Below are positions 1 through 6,206 of a DNA stretch of 22,166 nucleotides, one piece after another (position 1 is the first letter of the stretch; each line of letters begins with the position of its first letter). The translations under genes and the position numbers were made by a program. Source of the stretch: an uncultured Bacillota bacterium (GTDB lineage: Bacteria > Bacillota_I > Bacilli_A > RFN20 > CAG-826); contig CASFWS010000004.1 of assembly GCA_949298295.1 (NCBI GenBank), forward strand, positions 1 through 22,166, read 5' to 3'. The notes below the pieces were generated by a model. It was not told the DNA's origin, made no database searches, and saw only the letters and a list, made by a program, of their open reading frames with translations.

Positions 1-301
1 CCTTCGAGGCGCTATCGGGCATGTAAATGCGGACCCGGTAGCCTTTTCGGGAGCCGATAAGGGCAAGGGAAATGCCCATGTTCCCCGAGGTTGCCTCAAC
101 AAGGAGAGAGCCGGGCTTCAAAAGCCCATCCTTCTCAGCTTCTTCGATCATCTTGAGGGCCGGGCGGTCCTTGACCGAACCCGAGGGATTGGCCTTTTCG
201 AGCTTTCCATAGAGCTCAAAGGGCAAGCCATAAGCCTCTTCGATCCTCCGAAGGCGGAGAAGAGGAGTGTTTCCAATGAGAGACAAAACGGGGTCAAGCA
301 C
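1..301 (-). CDS. cysK: Cysteine synthase family protein, N-terminal part (cut by window edge)
   Basis: This is a PLP-dependent beta-substituting lyase of the cysteine synthase/cystathionine beta-synthase family, which makes cysteine from O-acetylserine and sulfide in the cytoplasm. The first 100 residues are visible. They hold the family signature GNTPLLRL (residues 10-17), the SGSVKDRPA segment with the PLP-binding lysine at about residue 44, and the substrate loop EATSGNMGISLA (69-80). The start is a GTG at 301, preceded by GGAG 6-7 nt upstream. It overlaps the stop of the upstream esterase by 8 nt, so the two are probably translationally coupled. The rest of the gene lies beyond position 1. 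A CBS-like or other beta-family member cannot be excluded without the C-terminus. Confidence 0.9.
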   Translation of the reverse strand, partial: MLDPVLSLIGNTPLLRLRRIEEAYGLPFELYGKLEKANPSGSVKDRPALKMIEEAEKDGLLKPGSLLVEATSGNMGISLALIGSRKGYRVRIYMPDSASK

Positions 302-1052
302 GGCGCTTCTCCTTTCTTCGGGCCTTGATGAGCCGAACGAAATCCTTGAACTCCTTCGCCCAACATTCCTCGCTATGCCAAAGGCTCGGATAGACCTTGT
401 CGACGAACTCCGCGCCCTTTTCGCTTAGGAGAGCACGGTATTTATCAAAGGAGTCGAGGATTTTTCCCTCGAACCCCTCCTTGCCGCCGACAGCCAGGAA
501 ATAGGAGGCTTCTTCATCGAAGTTCGCTTCAAGGAAGGCATGGAACCGCTTCTCAACGAACCAGTAGGCCAAGGAGAAAACCCCGACGCAGGAGAAAACC
601 CCTGGGTGAAGGGCTGACAAATACGCAGCGGCCAAGCCGCCAAGCGAAGACCCGGCCAGATACGTATTTTCGTAATCCGGGCGGGTTTTGTAGGCGAAAT
701 CGATGAAAGGCTTCACATACTCGACGATGAAGTCCCCGTATTCCTTCCCCTTTGGATCCTTGCAGCGGTCCATCTCCTCGTCCTTCGTTTGGGGAAGGAA
801 AGGGCAAAGGGTCGAAGAGCGTTCCCGGTCGCTGTCGATGCCGACGACGATAAGGGGCAGGCGCATCTTTTCGAGGGTCGAAACGACGTCCCAGCTACGA
901 CGCGACCAGCGGGCCGGACGGACGAGGTTCTGCCCGTCGTGCATGTAAAGGACCGGATAACGGCGCTTGCCGTCATACCCGGACGGTAGATATACGCGGA
1001 CCTTGAGGTATTTGTTGAGCCGGGGGCTATAGAGCCGATGCACTTTTTCCAT
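294..1052 (-). CDS. Alpha/beta-hydrolase esterase (esterase D/Fes-like)
   Basis: A 252-aa protein with the alpha/beta-hydrolase fold typical of the putative esterase (esterase D, enterochelin-esterase-like) family. Visible features are the early strand YPVLYMHDGQN (residues 32-42), the nucleophile elbow GSSLGG (134-139, serine 136) and a likely catalytic histidine in WHSEE (His226). No signal peptide is seen, so it is probably cytoplasmic. The substrate cannot be told from sequence. It is the first gene of a unit with the cysteine synthase gene, overlapping it by 8 nt. The start has no Shine-Dalgarno; instead TAAAAT lies 7 nt upstream of the ATG, which suggests a leaderless message. The Lys/Arg-rich C-terminus (KARRKEKRRA) is unusual but short. 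Confidence 0.85.
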   Translation of the reverse strand: MEKVHRLYSPRLNKYLKVRVYLPSGYDGKRRYPVLYMHDGQNLVRPARWSRRSWDVVSTLEKMRLPLIVVGIDSDRERSSTLCPFLPQTKDEEMDRCKDPKGKEYGDFIVEYVKPFIDFAYKTRPDYENTYLAGSSLGGLAAAYLSALHPGVFSCVGVFSLAYWFVEKRFHAFLEANFDEEASYFLAVGGKEGFEGKILDSFDKYRALLSEKGAEFVDKVYPSLWHSEECWAKEFKDFVRLIKARRKEKRRA

Positions 1053-1059
1053 TCGCTTG

Positions 1060-1065
1060 ATTTTA
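1060..1065 (-). promoter_or_regulatory. Candidate -10 element of the esterase gene (leaderless start)
   Basis: On the minus strand TAAAAT is followed by 7 nt and the ATG at 1052. No convincing -35 is seen at 16-18 nt. Transcription would begin at or next to the start codon. An AAAGGAG lies too far upstream (about 27 nt) to serve as ribosome binding site. Confidence 0.4.
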
Positions 1066-1108
1066 CTACGAATGGCTGCTCCTTTTGAGCAAAGCGCTTA
1101 CTTCGGCT

Positions 1109-1132
1109 GCATTTCAAAATAGTAGGCAGGAA
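1109..1132 (+). repeat. Left inverted repeat of the 274-bp element
   Basis: A 24-bp arm that pairs with 1359-1382 at 22 of 24 positions; the two mismatches are adjacent, in the middle of the arm. Confidence 0.75.
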
Positions 1133-1180
1133 ATAAAAACGGCCTCACAATTGTTTCGTCAACAGACAAGAAGGAGGCCT

Positions 1181-1267
1181 ATGGAAATTGATGCAGATTC
1201 GAAGGCGCGGGAAACCGCCAGCTTCGACGATTTTGTCAAGGAGCCGGTCCGGCGTGCATCAATCTGA
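1181..1267 (+). CDS. Possible 28-aa peptide inside the inverted-repeat element
   Basis: An ATG at 1181 follows AAGGAGG with a short 3-nt gap, and opens a 28-codon frame ending in TGA at 1265-1267. The peptide begins MEIDADSKARETASFDDF and ends VRRASI; it is mixed-charge and not hydrophobic. GGCCTC (1141-1146) could pair with GAGGCC (1174-1179) and cover the ribosome binding site. I recognise no family. It may be the head of a deleted transposase or passenger gene, or chance. Confidence 0.25.
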   Translation: MEIDADSKARETASFDDFVKEPVRRASI

Positions 1268-1358
1268 TCGGATTCAAGGGGACAACGGGGCTGATGCTCT
1301 CCTGACTCGTATACGGTGGATAGGCGAATGAGTCTTCAGCGAAGCGCCGGACGGTTCA

Positions 1359-1382
1359 TTCCTGCCTACTAAATTGAAATGC
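1359..1382 (-). repeat. Right inverted repeat of the 274-bp element
   Basis: Inverted partner of 1109-1132. Its outer end touches the last base of the uppP stop codon, so any insertion would have occurred exactly at the 3' end of uppP. Confidence 0.75.
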
Positions 1383-2332
1383 TAACGGACAGGAAGGGTT
1401 GCCGAGACGAAAGCATTGGCCTCGGGGACCGAAGGCAAGAGGGATAGTAGCGCCTGCCCGTCCCGGAGGGCGGGGATCGAAAGGTAGAGAACGATCAAAA
1501 GGACGCCAAGGGCGATCCGGTAATAGCCGAAGCCGACGAACGTATGGCTTTTGACGAAGGAAGTAAGCCACTTGATGGCCGCAAGGGAGACGAGAAAGGC
1601 CACCGCCGCCCCAACCAGAAGGTAGACGACTTGCGAGCCATCCATCGAGTGCCCTTCGTAAAAGAACTTGAAGCCTTTGAATAGCGATGCCCCAATCATG
1701 ATGGGAATCGAGACATAGAAGGAAAATTTGGCGCTCGTCTCGCGGTTGCATCCAATGAGGAGCGCCGCCAATATCGTGACCCCGCTCCGCGAGGTTCCGG
1801 GGATGAGGGCAAGGATTTGGGCGGCCCCGATGATGAGTGCCGTTTTCCAGGTAAAGGAAGAGAGGTCATTGATGAGCGGTTCCTTCTTCGCCCGGCGAAG
1901 GAAAAGCTCGATGGCGATGAAAGCCAAGCCGTAGACGATCAAGGTAATCGAGACGGTGATGAAATTATAGAGATACTCGTTGAGAAGATCGTCGAGGAAA
2001 AGCCCAGCCACGGCTGCTGGAACGCAGGCGATGACGATGTAGAGCCAAGTCCAATAGATCTTTTTCCGGTCATCCTTGCTCTTCGAAGGCGCCCAAGGCC
2101 AAAGTTCCTTGAAGAAGACGGCAATGACCGCAAGGATGGCCCCGAATTGGATGAAAACGAGGAAAAACTCCCAAAAGGCCGCCCCATCGGGACCGAAGGC
2201 GGCTTCCATATCGAGGCCTTGTTCGAGGACGATCATGTGCCCGGTGCTCGAAATCGGGAGCCACTCGGTGATGCCTTCCACAAGCCCGAAGAGGATGACC
2301 TTGAGAAAAGTAAGCCAATTCCAATTTCCCAT
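1382..2332 (-). CDS. uppP: Undecaprenyl-diphosphatase UppP/BacA
   Basis: An integral membrane enzyme that dephosphorylates undecaprenyl diphosphate to recycle the lipid carrier for peptidoglycan and other wall polymers; the family also gives bacitracin tolerance. The 316-aa product is of usual to slightly long size. Both catalytic signatures are present: EGITEWLPISSTGH (residues 19-32) and PGTSRSG (about 177-183). Several hydrophobic helices fill the rest. The frame stays open upstream to 2446, through a terminator and into tRNA-Glu, so the ATG at 2332, just before the conserved first helix, is the right start. No Shine-Dalgarno precedes it; TAGACT lies 7 nt upstream with TTGTTT 17 nt further, suggesting a leaderless message. 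It is a single-gene unit, and its stop codon abuts the inverted-repeat element. Confidence 0.95.
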   Translation of the reverse strand: MGNWNWLTFLKVILFGLVEGITEWLPISSTGHMIVLEQGLDMEAAFGPDGAAFWEFFLVFIQFGAILAVIAVFFKELWPWAPSKSKDDRKKIYWTWLYIVIACVPAAVAGLFLDDLLNEYLYNFITVSITLIVYGLAFIAIELFLRRAKKEPLINDLSSFTWKTALIIGAAQILALIPGTSRSGVTILAALLIGCNRETSAKFSFYVSIPIMIGASLFKGFKFFYEGHSMDGSQVVYLLVGAAVAFLVSLAAIKWLTSFVKSHTFVGFGYYRIALGVLLIVLYLSIPALRDGQALLSLLPSVPEANAFVSATLPVR

Positions 2333-2339
2333 CGCGGCT

Positions 2340-2368
2340 AGTCTAAACTCGCGAAATCTCGTAAACAA
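2340..2368 (-). promoter_or_regulatory. Candidate uppP promoter (leaderless)
   Basis: The minus strand reads TTGTTT (2363-2368), a 17-nt spacer, TAGACT (2340-2345), then 7 nt to the ATG at 2332. It lies between the tRNA-Glu terminator and uppP. Confidence 0.45.
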
Positions 2369-2375
2369 GTGGACG

Positions 2376-2404
2376 AAAAAACAAAAAAGCCCGGCAAGGC
2401 CGGG
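2376..2404 (-). terminator. Rho-independent terminator of the tRNA-Asn/tRNA-Glu unit
   Basis: On the minus strand the stem CCCGGC/GCCGGG with loop CTT is followed by CTTTTTTGTTTTTT. It separates the tRNA unit from uppP. Confidence 0.9.
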
Positions 2405-2418
2405 ACTAATTTGCAAGC

Positions 2419-2495
2419 TGGTGACCCGTACGGGATTCGAACCCATGAATGTATCCTTGAAAGGGATATGAGTTAAGCCTCTTCTCCAACGGGCC
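2419..2495 (-). tRNA. tRNA-Glu(UUC)
   Basis: A 77-nt cloverleaf with encoded CCA. The acceptor stem GGCCCGT/ACGGGTC pairs over 7 positions (one G-T). The anticodon stem TATCC/GGATA encloses loop CTTTCAA, anticodon TTC. The T arm is ATGGG-TTCGAAT-CCCGT. The D stem has only three pairs (GAG/CTC). It lies 3 nt after tRNA-Asn and must be cotranscribed with it. A second Glu tRNA with anticodon CTC is at 17057-17131. Confidence 0.95.
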
Positions 2496-2498
2496 AGC

Positions 2499-2573
2499 TG
2501 GCGCGCACTATAGGATTCGAACCTACAACCGATCGGTTAACAGCCGATTGCTCTACCGTTGAGCTAAGTGCGC
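2499..2573 (-). tRNA. tRNA-Asn(GUU)
   Basis: A 75-nt cloverleaf with encoded CCA. The acceptor stem GCGCACT/AGTGCGC is perfect, D stem GCTC/GAGC, anticodon stem ATCGG/CCGAT with loop CTGTTAA (anticodon GTT), T arm GTAGG-TTCGAAT-CCTAT, discriminator G. It is the first gene of the two-tRNA unit. Confidence 0.97.
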
Positions 2574-2595
2574 ATGCGCCAAAAGCGCAAAAACA

Positions 2596-2624
2596 AATAT
2601 ATAGACGACAAGCGCTTTTGACAA
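2596..2624 (-). promoter_or_regulatory. Promoter of the tRNA-Asn/tRNA-Glu unit
   Basis: Minus strand TTGTCA (2619-2624), 17-nt spacer, TATATT (2596-2601), about 22 nt before tRNA-Asn. This near-consensus sigma-A type promoter shows what a strong promoter looks like in this genome. Confidence 0.8.
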
Positions 2625-2633
2625 GCGGAAATT

Positions 2634-2867
2634 CTAAGCTCCGATCTTCTTCTCGATGCTGTCAAGCAAATCGCCAAGCGTCTTGAAGGTCGCAAGTTCT
2701 TCCGTCTGGAAGGCAATCCCGTAATTGTCCTCGAGATTCATGCAGGTCTCGACGACGTCGAGGCTATCGAAGCCGAGGGATTTGATATCGGCCTTCGGAT
2801 CGAGCTCGGTGACATTCAGCCGCTTCTTGAGGGCTTCCTTGATTTCGGCAAACTTCGGGTTTTCCAT
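2634..2867 (-). CDS. acpP: Acyl carrier protein
   Basis: A 77-aa acidic four-helix protein that carries growing acyl chains on a 4'-phosphopantetheine arm during fatty acid and phospholipid synthesis. The attachment motif LGFDSLDVVE is at residues 31-40, with Ser35 as the modified residue. The length is normal for the family. An ATG at 2894 is in frame, but it sits in a TATAAT sequence; the start at 2867 has AGAGGT 9 nt upstream and fits the family's N-terminus. The gene appears to be its own unit, with the tRNA promoter just downstream. The symbol is by family; a specialised second ACP cannot be ruled out. Confidence 0.93.
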   Translation of the reverse strand: MENPKFAEIKEALKKRLNVTELDPKADIKSLGFDSLDVVETCMNLEDNYGIAFQTEELATFKTLGDLLDSIEKKIGA

Positions 2868-2892
2868 TGCAGCATTACCTCTTTTCGCGGCC

Positions 2893-2898
2893 ATTATA
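2893..2898 (-). promoter_or_regulatory. Candidate -10 of the ACP gene
   Basis: A perfect TATAAT on the minus strand, 25 nt before the ATG at 2867. The -35 region is only a T-run belonging to the upstream terminator. Confidence 0.45.
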
Positions 2899-2911
2899 AG
2901 GGATTCGGGGC

Positions 2912-2941
2912 AAGAAAAAAGGGAGCTTGAGGCCAGCTCCC
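2912..2941 (-). terminator. Rho-independent terminator of the Tad pilus operon
   Basis: Minus-strand stem GGGAGCT/AGCTCCC with a 7-nt loop is followed by TTTTTTCTTG. It lies about 20 nt after the pilin stop and ends the eight-gene operon. Confidence 0.88.
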
Positions 2942-2962
2942 CTCCTTTCTCACGTCCTTGCC

Positions 2963-3109
2963 TTATTCGGCGGTCGCGATGAACGTGGTCGTCTCGGCGG
3001 CAATGCTGCTAGCCTGCGATTCGAAAGCGCCGACAAGGACGCCGCCGACCGCGGCGAAGATGCCAAGCACTAGGAGAATCCCAAGCAGCTGGGCTTTGAT
3101 TTCCGACAT
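2963..3109 (-). CDS. 48-aa Flp/type IVb-like pilin
   Basis: A small protein with a short polar head (MSEIKAQ), one hydrophobic helix of about 20 residues (LLGILLVLGIFAAVGGVLVG, residues 8-27) and a small Ser/Thr/Ala-rich tail ending FIATAE. This matches the size and layout of type IVb (Flp) pilins, but no clear G/E cleavage site for a prepilin peptidase is seen, so maturation is uncertain. It was too short for ordinary gene callers. AAAGGAGGTGA 7 nt before the ATG is the strongest ribosome binding site in the window, fitting a major structural subunit. It is the last gene of the Tad operon, 15 nt after the TadE-like gene and just before the terminator. Confidence 0.75.
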   Translation of the reverse strand: MSEIKAQLLGILLVLGIFAAVGGVLVGAFESQASSIAAETTTFIATAE

Positions 3110-3124
3110 CGATTCACCTCCTTT

Positions 3125-3463
3125 CTATTCGATGTATCCGATTACCGTCGACCTCGTGAGAGTCACGGTAAAAGGCTCAAGAAACGAAATCGGCACGTAT
3201 TCGCACGAAACCTGATATCTGTAGAGCGTCCCGATTTCCGCTGCCCCGCCGCTCAATGAGCGGAGGATGAACCCGTATTCGCTCCGGGCTTGGATGATGG
3301 CCCGAGTCGAGAGCCCTCCCTCCTCGGCAATGCGTTTGCCGGTCGCGATGGCGAAGGAATCAAGGCGGCCGAGAAGCCCCTGAAGGCAGGTCAAATCGCC
3401 CATGAAGCAGAGAATCTGGATCGCGAAGGCCAAGGTAAGGATGAGTCCGAGCTTAGAAGCCAT
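3125..3463 (-). CDS. TadE/DUF4320-like pseudopilin
   Basis: A 112-aa protein with an N-terminal hydrophobic helix (about residues 5-22) followed by a small extracytoplasmic domain ending in a strand-rich stretch (PFTVTLTRSTVIGYIE). This layout and its place directly after tadC match TadE-type minor pilins of Gram-positive Tad loci, which are assembled or anchored at the outer face of the membrane. It overlaps the end of the tadC gene by 11 nt; GGGGGA lies about 7 nt before the ATG. Two cysteines (Cys19 in the helix, Cys26 just after) are present early and one in VSCEY later. Family assignment rests on context and architecture more than on a sequence motif. Confidence 0.65.
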   Translation of the reverse strand: MASKLGLILTLAFAIQILCFMGDLTCLQGLLGRLDSFAIATGKRIAEEGGLSTRAIIQARSEYGFILRSLSGGAAEIGTLYRYQVSCEYVPISFLEPFTVTLTRSTVIGYIE

Positions 3464-4181
3464 TGGCGTATCCCCCGATCATGCTTAGGACCGCCACGGT
3501 CACGAGGAGAATCGTGAGTCCGCTGGCCAATAGAGGCAGAAGGTTGAGGGAGGACAGACGGGAAGAAAGGACGTCCCTTCCTTCCTGCCGCTTGGCCTTG
3601 GCCAAAGAGGCAAAGACAAAGCGGAACTGGCTGACGTAGAGGGAGGCGCCGCCTTCCTCGACCATCCGTTCGACGGCAATCATGACTTGCCGGATTTCCG
3701 GAGAAGGAAAGAGGTCGGCGAACTCGAGGTAGGGACGAAGGGATTTGTCGGAATCGATCGCCATGATAAGCCTCTGAAGGTGGGGCGCCAGCTTCTTGGA
3801 AGCGAAGCCAACCGTCAGCTCCAGAGCCCGGTAAACCGGCAGGCCGTTTTGAACATAGACCGAGAAGTAGGAGAAGGCTTCGACGAAGTCGGATTCAAGG
3901 GCCGCCTTGTCCTCAGCCTCGCCTTTTTTCTTTCTTCCAATAGCGAGATAGCCGCCGACGGCGCCGACGAGGCCGAACCCGCCGGCAAGGATAGGGGATA
4001 GTCCAAGGAGGACGATAGCTAGGGCAAATCCAGCGGCTAGCATCCAGATAATCCCTGCAAAAAGCCACTGAAAGGATTTCTTTTTCTTCAAATCGACGGG
4101 AGTTTCGACGTTTGTTGCCGCCGGAGCTCCGGAGGCGGGAAGAGGCTTTGAGGCTTCTTTCTTTCGCTTCCTAATCGGCAT
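3453..4181 (-). CDS. tadC: TadC-like type II secretion F-domain membrane protein
   Basis: A 242-aa inner-membrane platform protein of the type IV filament/Tad machine. After a basic, Ala/Pro-rich cytoplasmic head (1-38) come two helices (about 40-84), a cytoplasmic T2SSF-type helical domain (about 95-210) with YVQNGLPVYRALE and MVEEGGASLYVSQF, and a last helix (about 216-237). The position after TadB and the F-domain layout mark it as TadC. The start at 4181 is set by AAAGGAGG 5-6 nt upstream and by the overlap of 11 nt with the tadB end; the longer open frame to 4274 would lie inside tadB. It works with TadA and TadB to drive pilin export. Confidence 0.8.
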   Translation of the reverse strand: MPIRKRKKEASKPLPASGAPAATNVETPVDLKKKKSFQWLFAGIIWMLAAGFALAIVLLGLSPILAGGFGLVGAVGGYLAIGRKKKGEAEDKAALESDFVEAFSYFSVYVQNGLPVYRALELTVGFASKKLAPHLQRLIMAIDSDKSLRPYLEFADLFPSPEIRQVMIAVERMVEEGGASLYVSQFRFVFASLAKAKRQEGRDVLSSRLSSLNLLPLLASGLTILLVTVAVLSMIGGYANGF

Positions 4182-4884
4182 CTTGGCCTCCTTTCTTAAA
4201 GAGGGGGACCTCGGCCAGGCGGCTGGCAAAGATGGCAAAGCCGGCAAAGACGAGAAGGAAGTAGATAACCCCAATCACGACATAAGGAAGGGAGGCGGCT
4301 ATCTGCTCGTAGTTGTTGTTGAGAGCAAAGCGGACGAAGATGACCACAAGGGCACTCATCATCCAAAGGGCGGTCCACTGGCCGAGTTGCTTTCCTTTTT
4401 CCTTTTCCCTCAGGAGATGATCGTCATAGCTCTGGTTGATTTCGCTAAGGAGCGGCTCGGCTTTGTCCATGAAGTTCCCGCCTTCTTCCTGCTGGACCCG
4501 CAGGATGGAGAGGAACATCCGGTAGAAAGGCGCCTCGAAATATGAGGAGAGCCCTTCGAGGCGCTCGTAGACCGAACGCGAGGCCAGGGATTCGGCCGCT
4601 TCCTTTCCTTCCTCGCTCAGCCCGACGGCAGCCGAAGCATAGGAAGCCTCGATCGTCTCGTTCACGGCATAGGAAACGATGAAGGCGTTGACGAAGCGAA
4701 AGCATTCCTCCTGCTTCTTGCTTTTCTCCTTCCAATAGGAGAGGGGCCGAATGACGAGAAAGGCCGCGACGGGAACCGCGATGGCCGAAAGGATTCCGGC
4801 AATGATCCAATTCGATAAGAGGAGCTGGGCCAAAGCCAGGACCGCCGCTCCGGCAATAAGGGCAAAAAGCAAACGCTTAACCAT
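4171..4884 (-). CDS. tadB: TadB-like type II secretion F-domain membrane protein
   Basis: A 237-aa membrane platform protein. Two N-terminal helices (about 4-22 and 26-46) precede a cytoplasmic T2SSF domain (about 55-170) with repeated short helices and VQQEEGGNFMDKAEPLL, then two C-terminal helices (about 172-188 and 200-222). This is the TadB layout. The ATG at 4884 has GGAGGG 5-6 nt upstream and overlaps the tadA stop by 8 nt; an in-frame ATG at 5001 would extend deep into tadA and is rejected. Sequence motifs in this family are weak, so the call leans on topology and on lying between tadA and tadC. Confidence 0.8.
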   Translation of the reverse strand: MVKRLLFALIAGAAVLALAQLLLSNWIIAGILSAIAVPVAAFLVIRPLSYWKEKSKKQEECFRFVNAFIVSYAVNETIEASYASAAVGLSEEGKEAAESLASRSVYERLEGLSSYFEAPFYRMFLSILRVQQEEGGNFMDKAEPLLSEINQSYDDHLLREKEKGKQLGQWTALWMMSALVVIFVRFALNNNYEQIAASLPYVVIGVIYFLLVFAGFAIFASRLAEVPLFKKGGQDAD

Positions 4885-5836
4885 GATTTCCCTCCCGGAA
4901 AAGAATTTCCATTTCGTGAGTCTTAGGATTGATGAGCCCGATGCTTTCGACGTAGCGGATGACCCGCCCGCTTCCGTCGATTCGCTTCTCCAGGTGAACA
5001 TAGGCCCGTAGGTGTTCGTTAATGTCGTCGATGAGGGAGTCCCGGTCGATTTTCGGGCCCGAAAGCATGGCTAGGCGAGCCATGCGGGACGGCAGGGCTT
5101 CGAGCGATTTAGCGTGGACCGAGGTGATGATGGGATGTCCCGACATGACGCTTATGAGGCCATCGAGCATCTCGGCGCCCCGGGCTTCCGCCACCACGAC
5201 GTAATCGGGATTGTTCCTTAGCGAGTTGGCGACCAACGAAGGAAAGCTTCCCTTCGGCACAGCCTCGTTGACCAGCCAATGCGTCATGTCGATTCCATCG
5301 TGCGGGACGAGGGAGAGTTCCTCGACGTTGTCGATGACGATGACCCGGGTCCCCGGGGGAAGATGGGCGATGAGGTATTTTTCGAGTTCGGTCTTTCCGG
5401 TCGACGTCTTCCCGCCGATGACGATTGACTCTCCGGCCGCCAATAATCCGAGGATGATTTCCTCGCTCTTCCCGGGAAAGAAATCGGGATCGCCGCTCCT
5501 AAGAGCCATTTCCCGCTCGATCCGAAGCGAAAAGGTGAAGGTCTTCTCGTTATGGACGCGGGCGAGGGAACGGAAGACGGCGTTGAGGCGGTAACGGCCG
5601 AAGCTCACGTCAAGGATCGGTTCGCTATAGGAGAACTGCCGCTCGGCGAAATTGGCGATTTGCCGAAGGAAGTCGCCGATTTCCTCCGGAGTGACAGCAA
5701 TCGAGCTTCGGACCCGGCCCCGCTGGTTGTCGAGGTAGTAGATTTCCTCCCCGTTATAGGAAATATCGGTAATCCCCGGGAGGAAGAGGAGTTCCTTAAG
5801 AAAACTATCTTCAAGATAGGCGGCTATATCGTGCAT
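4877..5836 (-). CDS. tadA: TadA/CpaF-family secretion ATPase
   Basis: A 319-aa cytoplasmic ATPase that powers assembly of Tad/Flp pili. It has a short N-terminal domain (1-100) and a RecA-like domain with Walker A GKTSTGKT (142-149), an Asp/Glu box (VIVIDNVEEL, 165-174), a Walker B-like strand DYVVVAEARG (211-220, Glu217) and the His box GHPIITSVHAK (233-243). CpaF proteins are often 400-500 aa; this is a short form without the long N-terminal region. AGGAGG lies 6-8 nt before the ATG at 5836, which overlaps the upstream gene by 26 nt. Confidence in family is high; the exact filament type is inferred from neighbours. Confidence 0.93.
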   Translation of the reverse strand: MHDIAAYLEDSFLKELLFLPGITDISYNGEEIYYLDNQRGRVRSSIAVTPEEIGDFLRQIANFAERQFSYSEPILDVSFGRYRLNAVFRSLARVHNEKTFTFSLRIEREMALRSGDPDFFPGKSEEIILGLLAAGESIVIGGKTSTGKTELEKYLIAHLPPGTRVIVIDNVEELSLVPHDGIDMTHWLVNEAVPKGSFPSLVANSLRNNPDYVVVAEARGAEMLDGLISVMSGHPIITSVHAKSLEALPSRMARLAMLSGPKIDRDSLIDDINEHLRAYVHLEKRIDGSGRVIRYVESIGLINPKTHEMEILFREGNHG

Positions 5837-6206
5837 TCATTCCCTCCTGGATGCGAAAGGCCTTGTGGTAGTTGTAATAGCCGAGGACGGACCGATACTG
5901 GAGACGGATTTCGCAATACTGCGGATACCTCCTCCCGGTCAGGAAATCATCGACCTCGTAGGAAAAGCGGTAAGCGTTCCGGCCGATCGAAGCGTCGAGG
6001 TTGGCAAAGTGAACCGTCAAAGCCAATTCAAGAAGACTTTCGTCGAAGTAGGGCTCCGGCAATTCGGAGCGGGCGGCAACGCAATTGTTGAGGAGATAGG
6101 GAGTGACCTCGCCAAACACCCGGGTGACGGCCATTGCCGAGGAAAGCCCCTGGAAAAGGAGAAGGGAGATGCTAAGGCCGATCCCGCAAAGAAGGTAGGG
6201 AAGCAT
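5811..6206 (-). CDS. Pseudopilin-like membrane-anchored protein of the Tad operon
   Basis: A 131-aa protein starting with a hydrophobic helix (residues 3-25) and followed by an extracytoplasmic domain with two cysteines (Cys42 and Cys97) that could form a disulfide, and an aromatic, basic C-terminus. The layout is that of a minor pilin or anchored accessory protein. I recognise no family. The upstream gene's TGA overlaps two tandem ATGs (TGATG); the second, at 6206, has the better 5-nt distance from GAGGTG and is chosen. It overlaps tadA by 26 nt, so expression is tied to the ATPase. Confidence 0.65.
   Translation of the reverse strand: MLPYLLCGIGLSISLLLFQGLSSAMAVTRVFGEVTPYLLNNCVAARSELPEPYFDESLLELALTVHFANLDASIGRNAYRFSYEVDDFLTGRRYPQYCEIRLQYRSVLGYYNYHKAFRIQEGMNARYSRLS

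Larger units (their letters stand above)
1109..1382. mobile_element. Small element bounded by 24-bp inverted repeats (MITE-like or IS remnant)
   Basis: Positions 1109-1132 and 1359-1382 are inverted copies matching at 22 of 24 positions: GCATTTCAA, then AA versus TT, then TAGTAGGCAGGAA. They enclose about 226 bp with no transposase gene. The right arm ends at the uppP stop codon (1382-1384). Beyond the arms the flanks differ, and only a palindromic GC could count as a target duplication, which is not informative. The interior has one 28-codon reading frame and no recognisable protein remnant. A non-autonomous transposon derivative is the simplest reading; a very long-looped RNA structure is the alternative. 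The family is unknown to me. Confidence 0.5.

Noticed and set aside
2333..2446. A 38-residue N-terminal extension of UppP
   Set aside because: It would cover the tRNA terminator and the 3' end of tRNA-Glu(UUC); the conserved protein begins at 2332.
5552..6091. A 179-codon plus-strand frame
   Set aside because: Antisense to tadA and the pseudopilin gene, with no start signal and random-looking composition.
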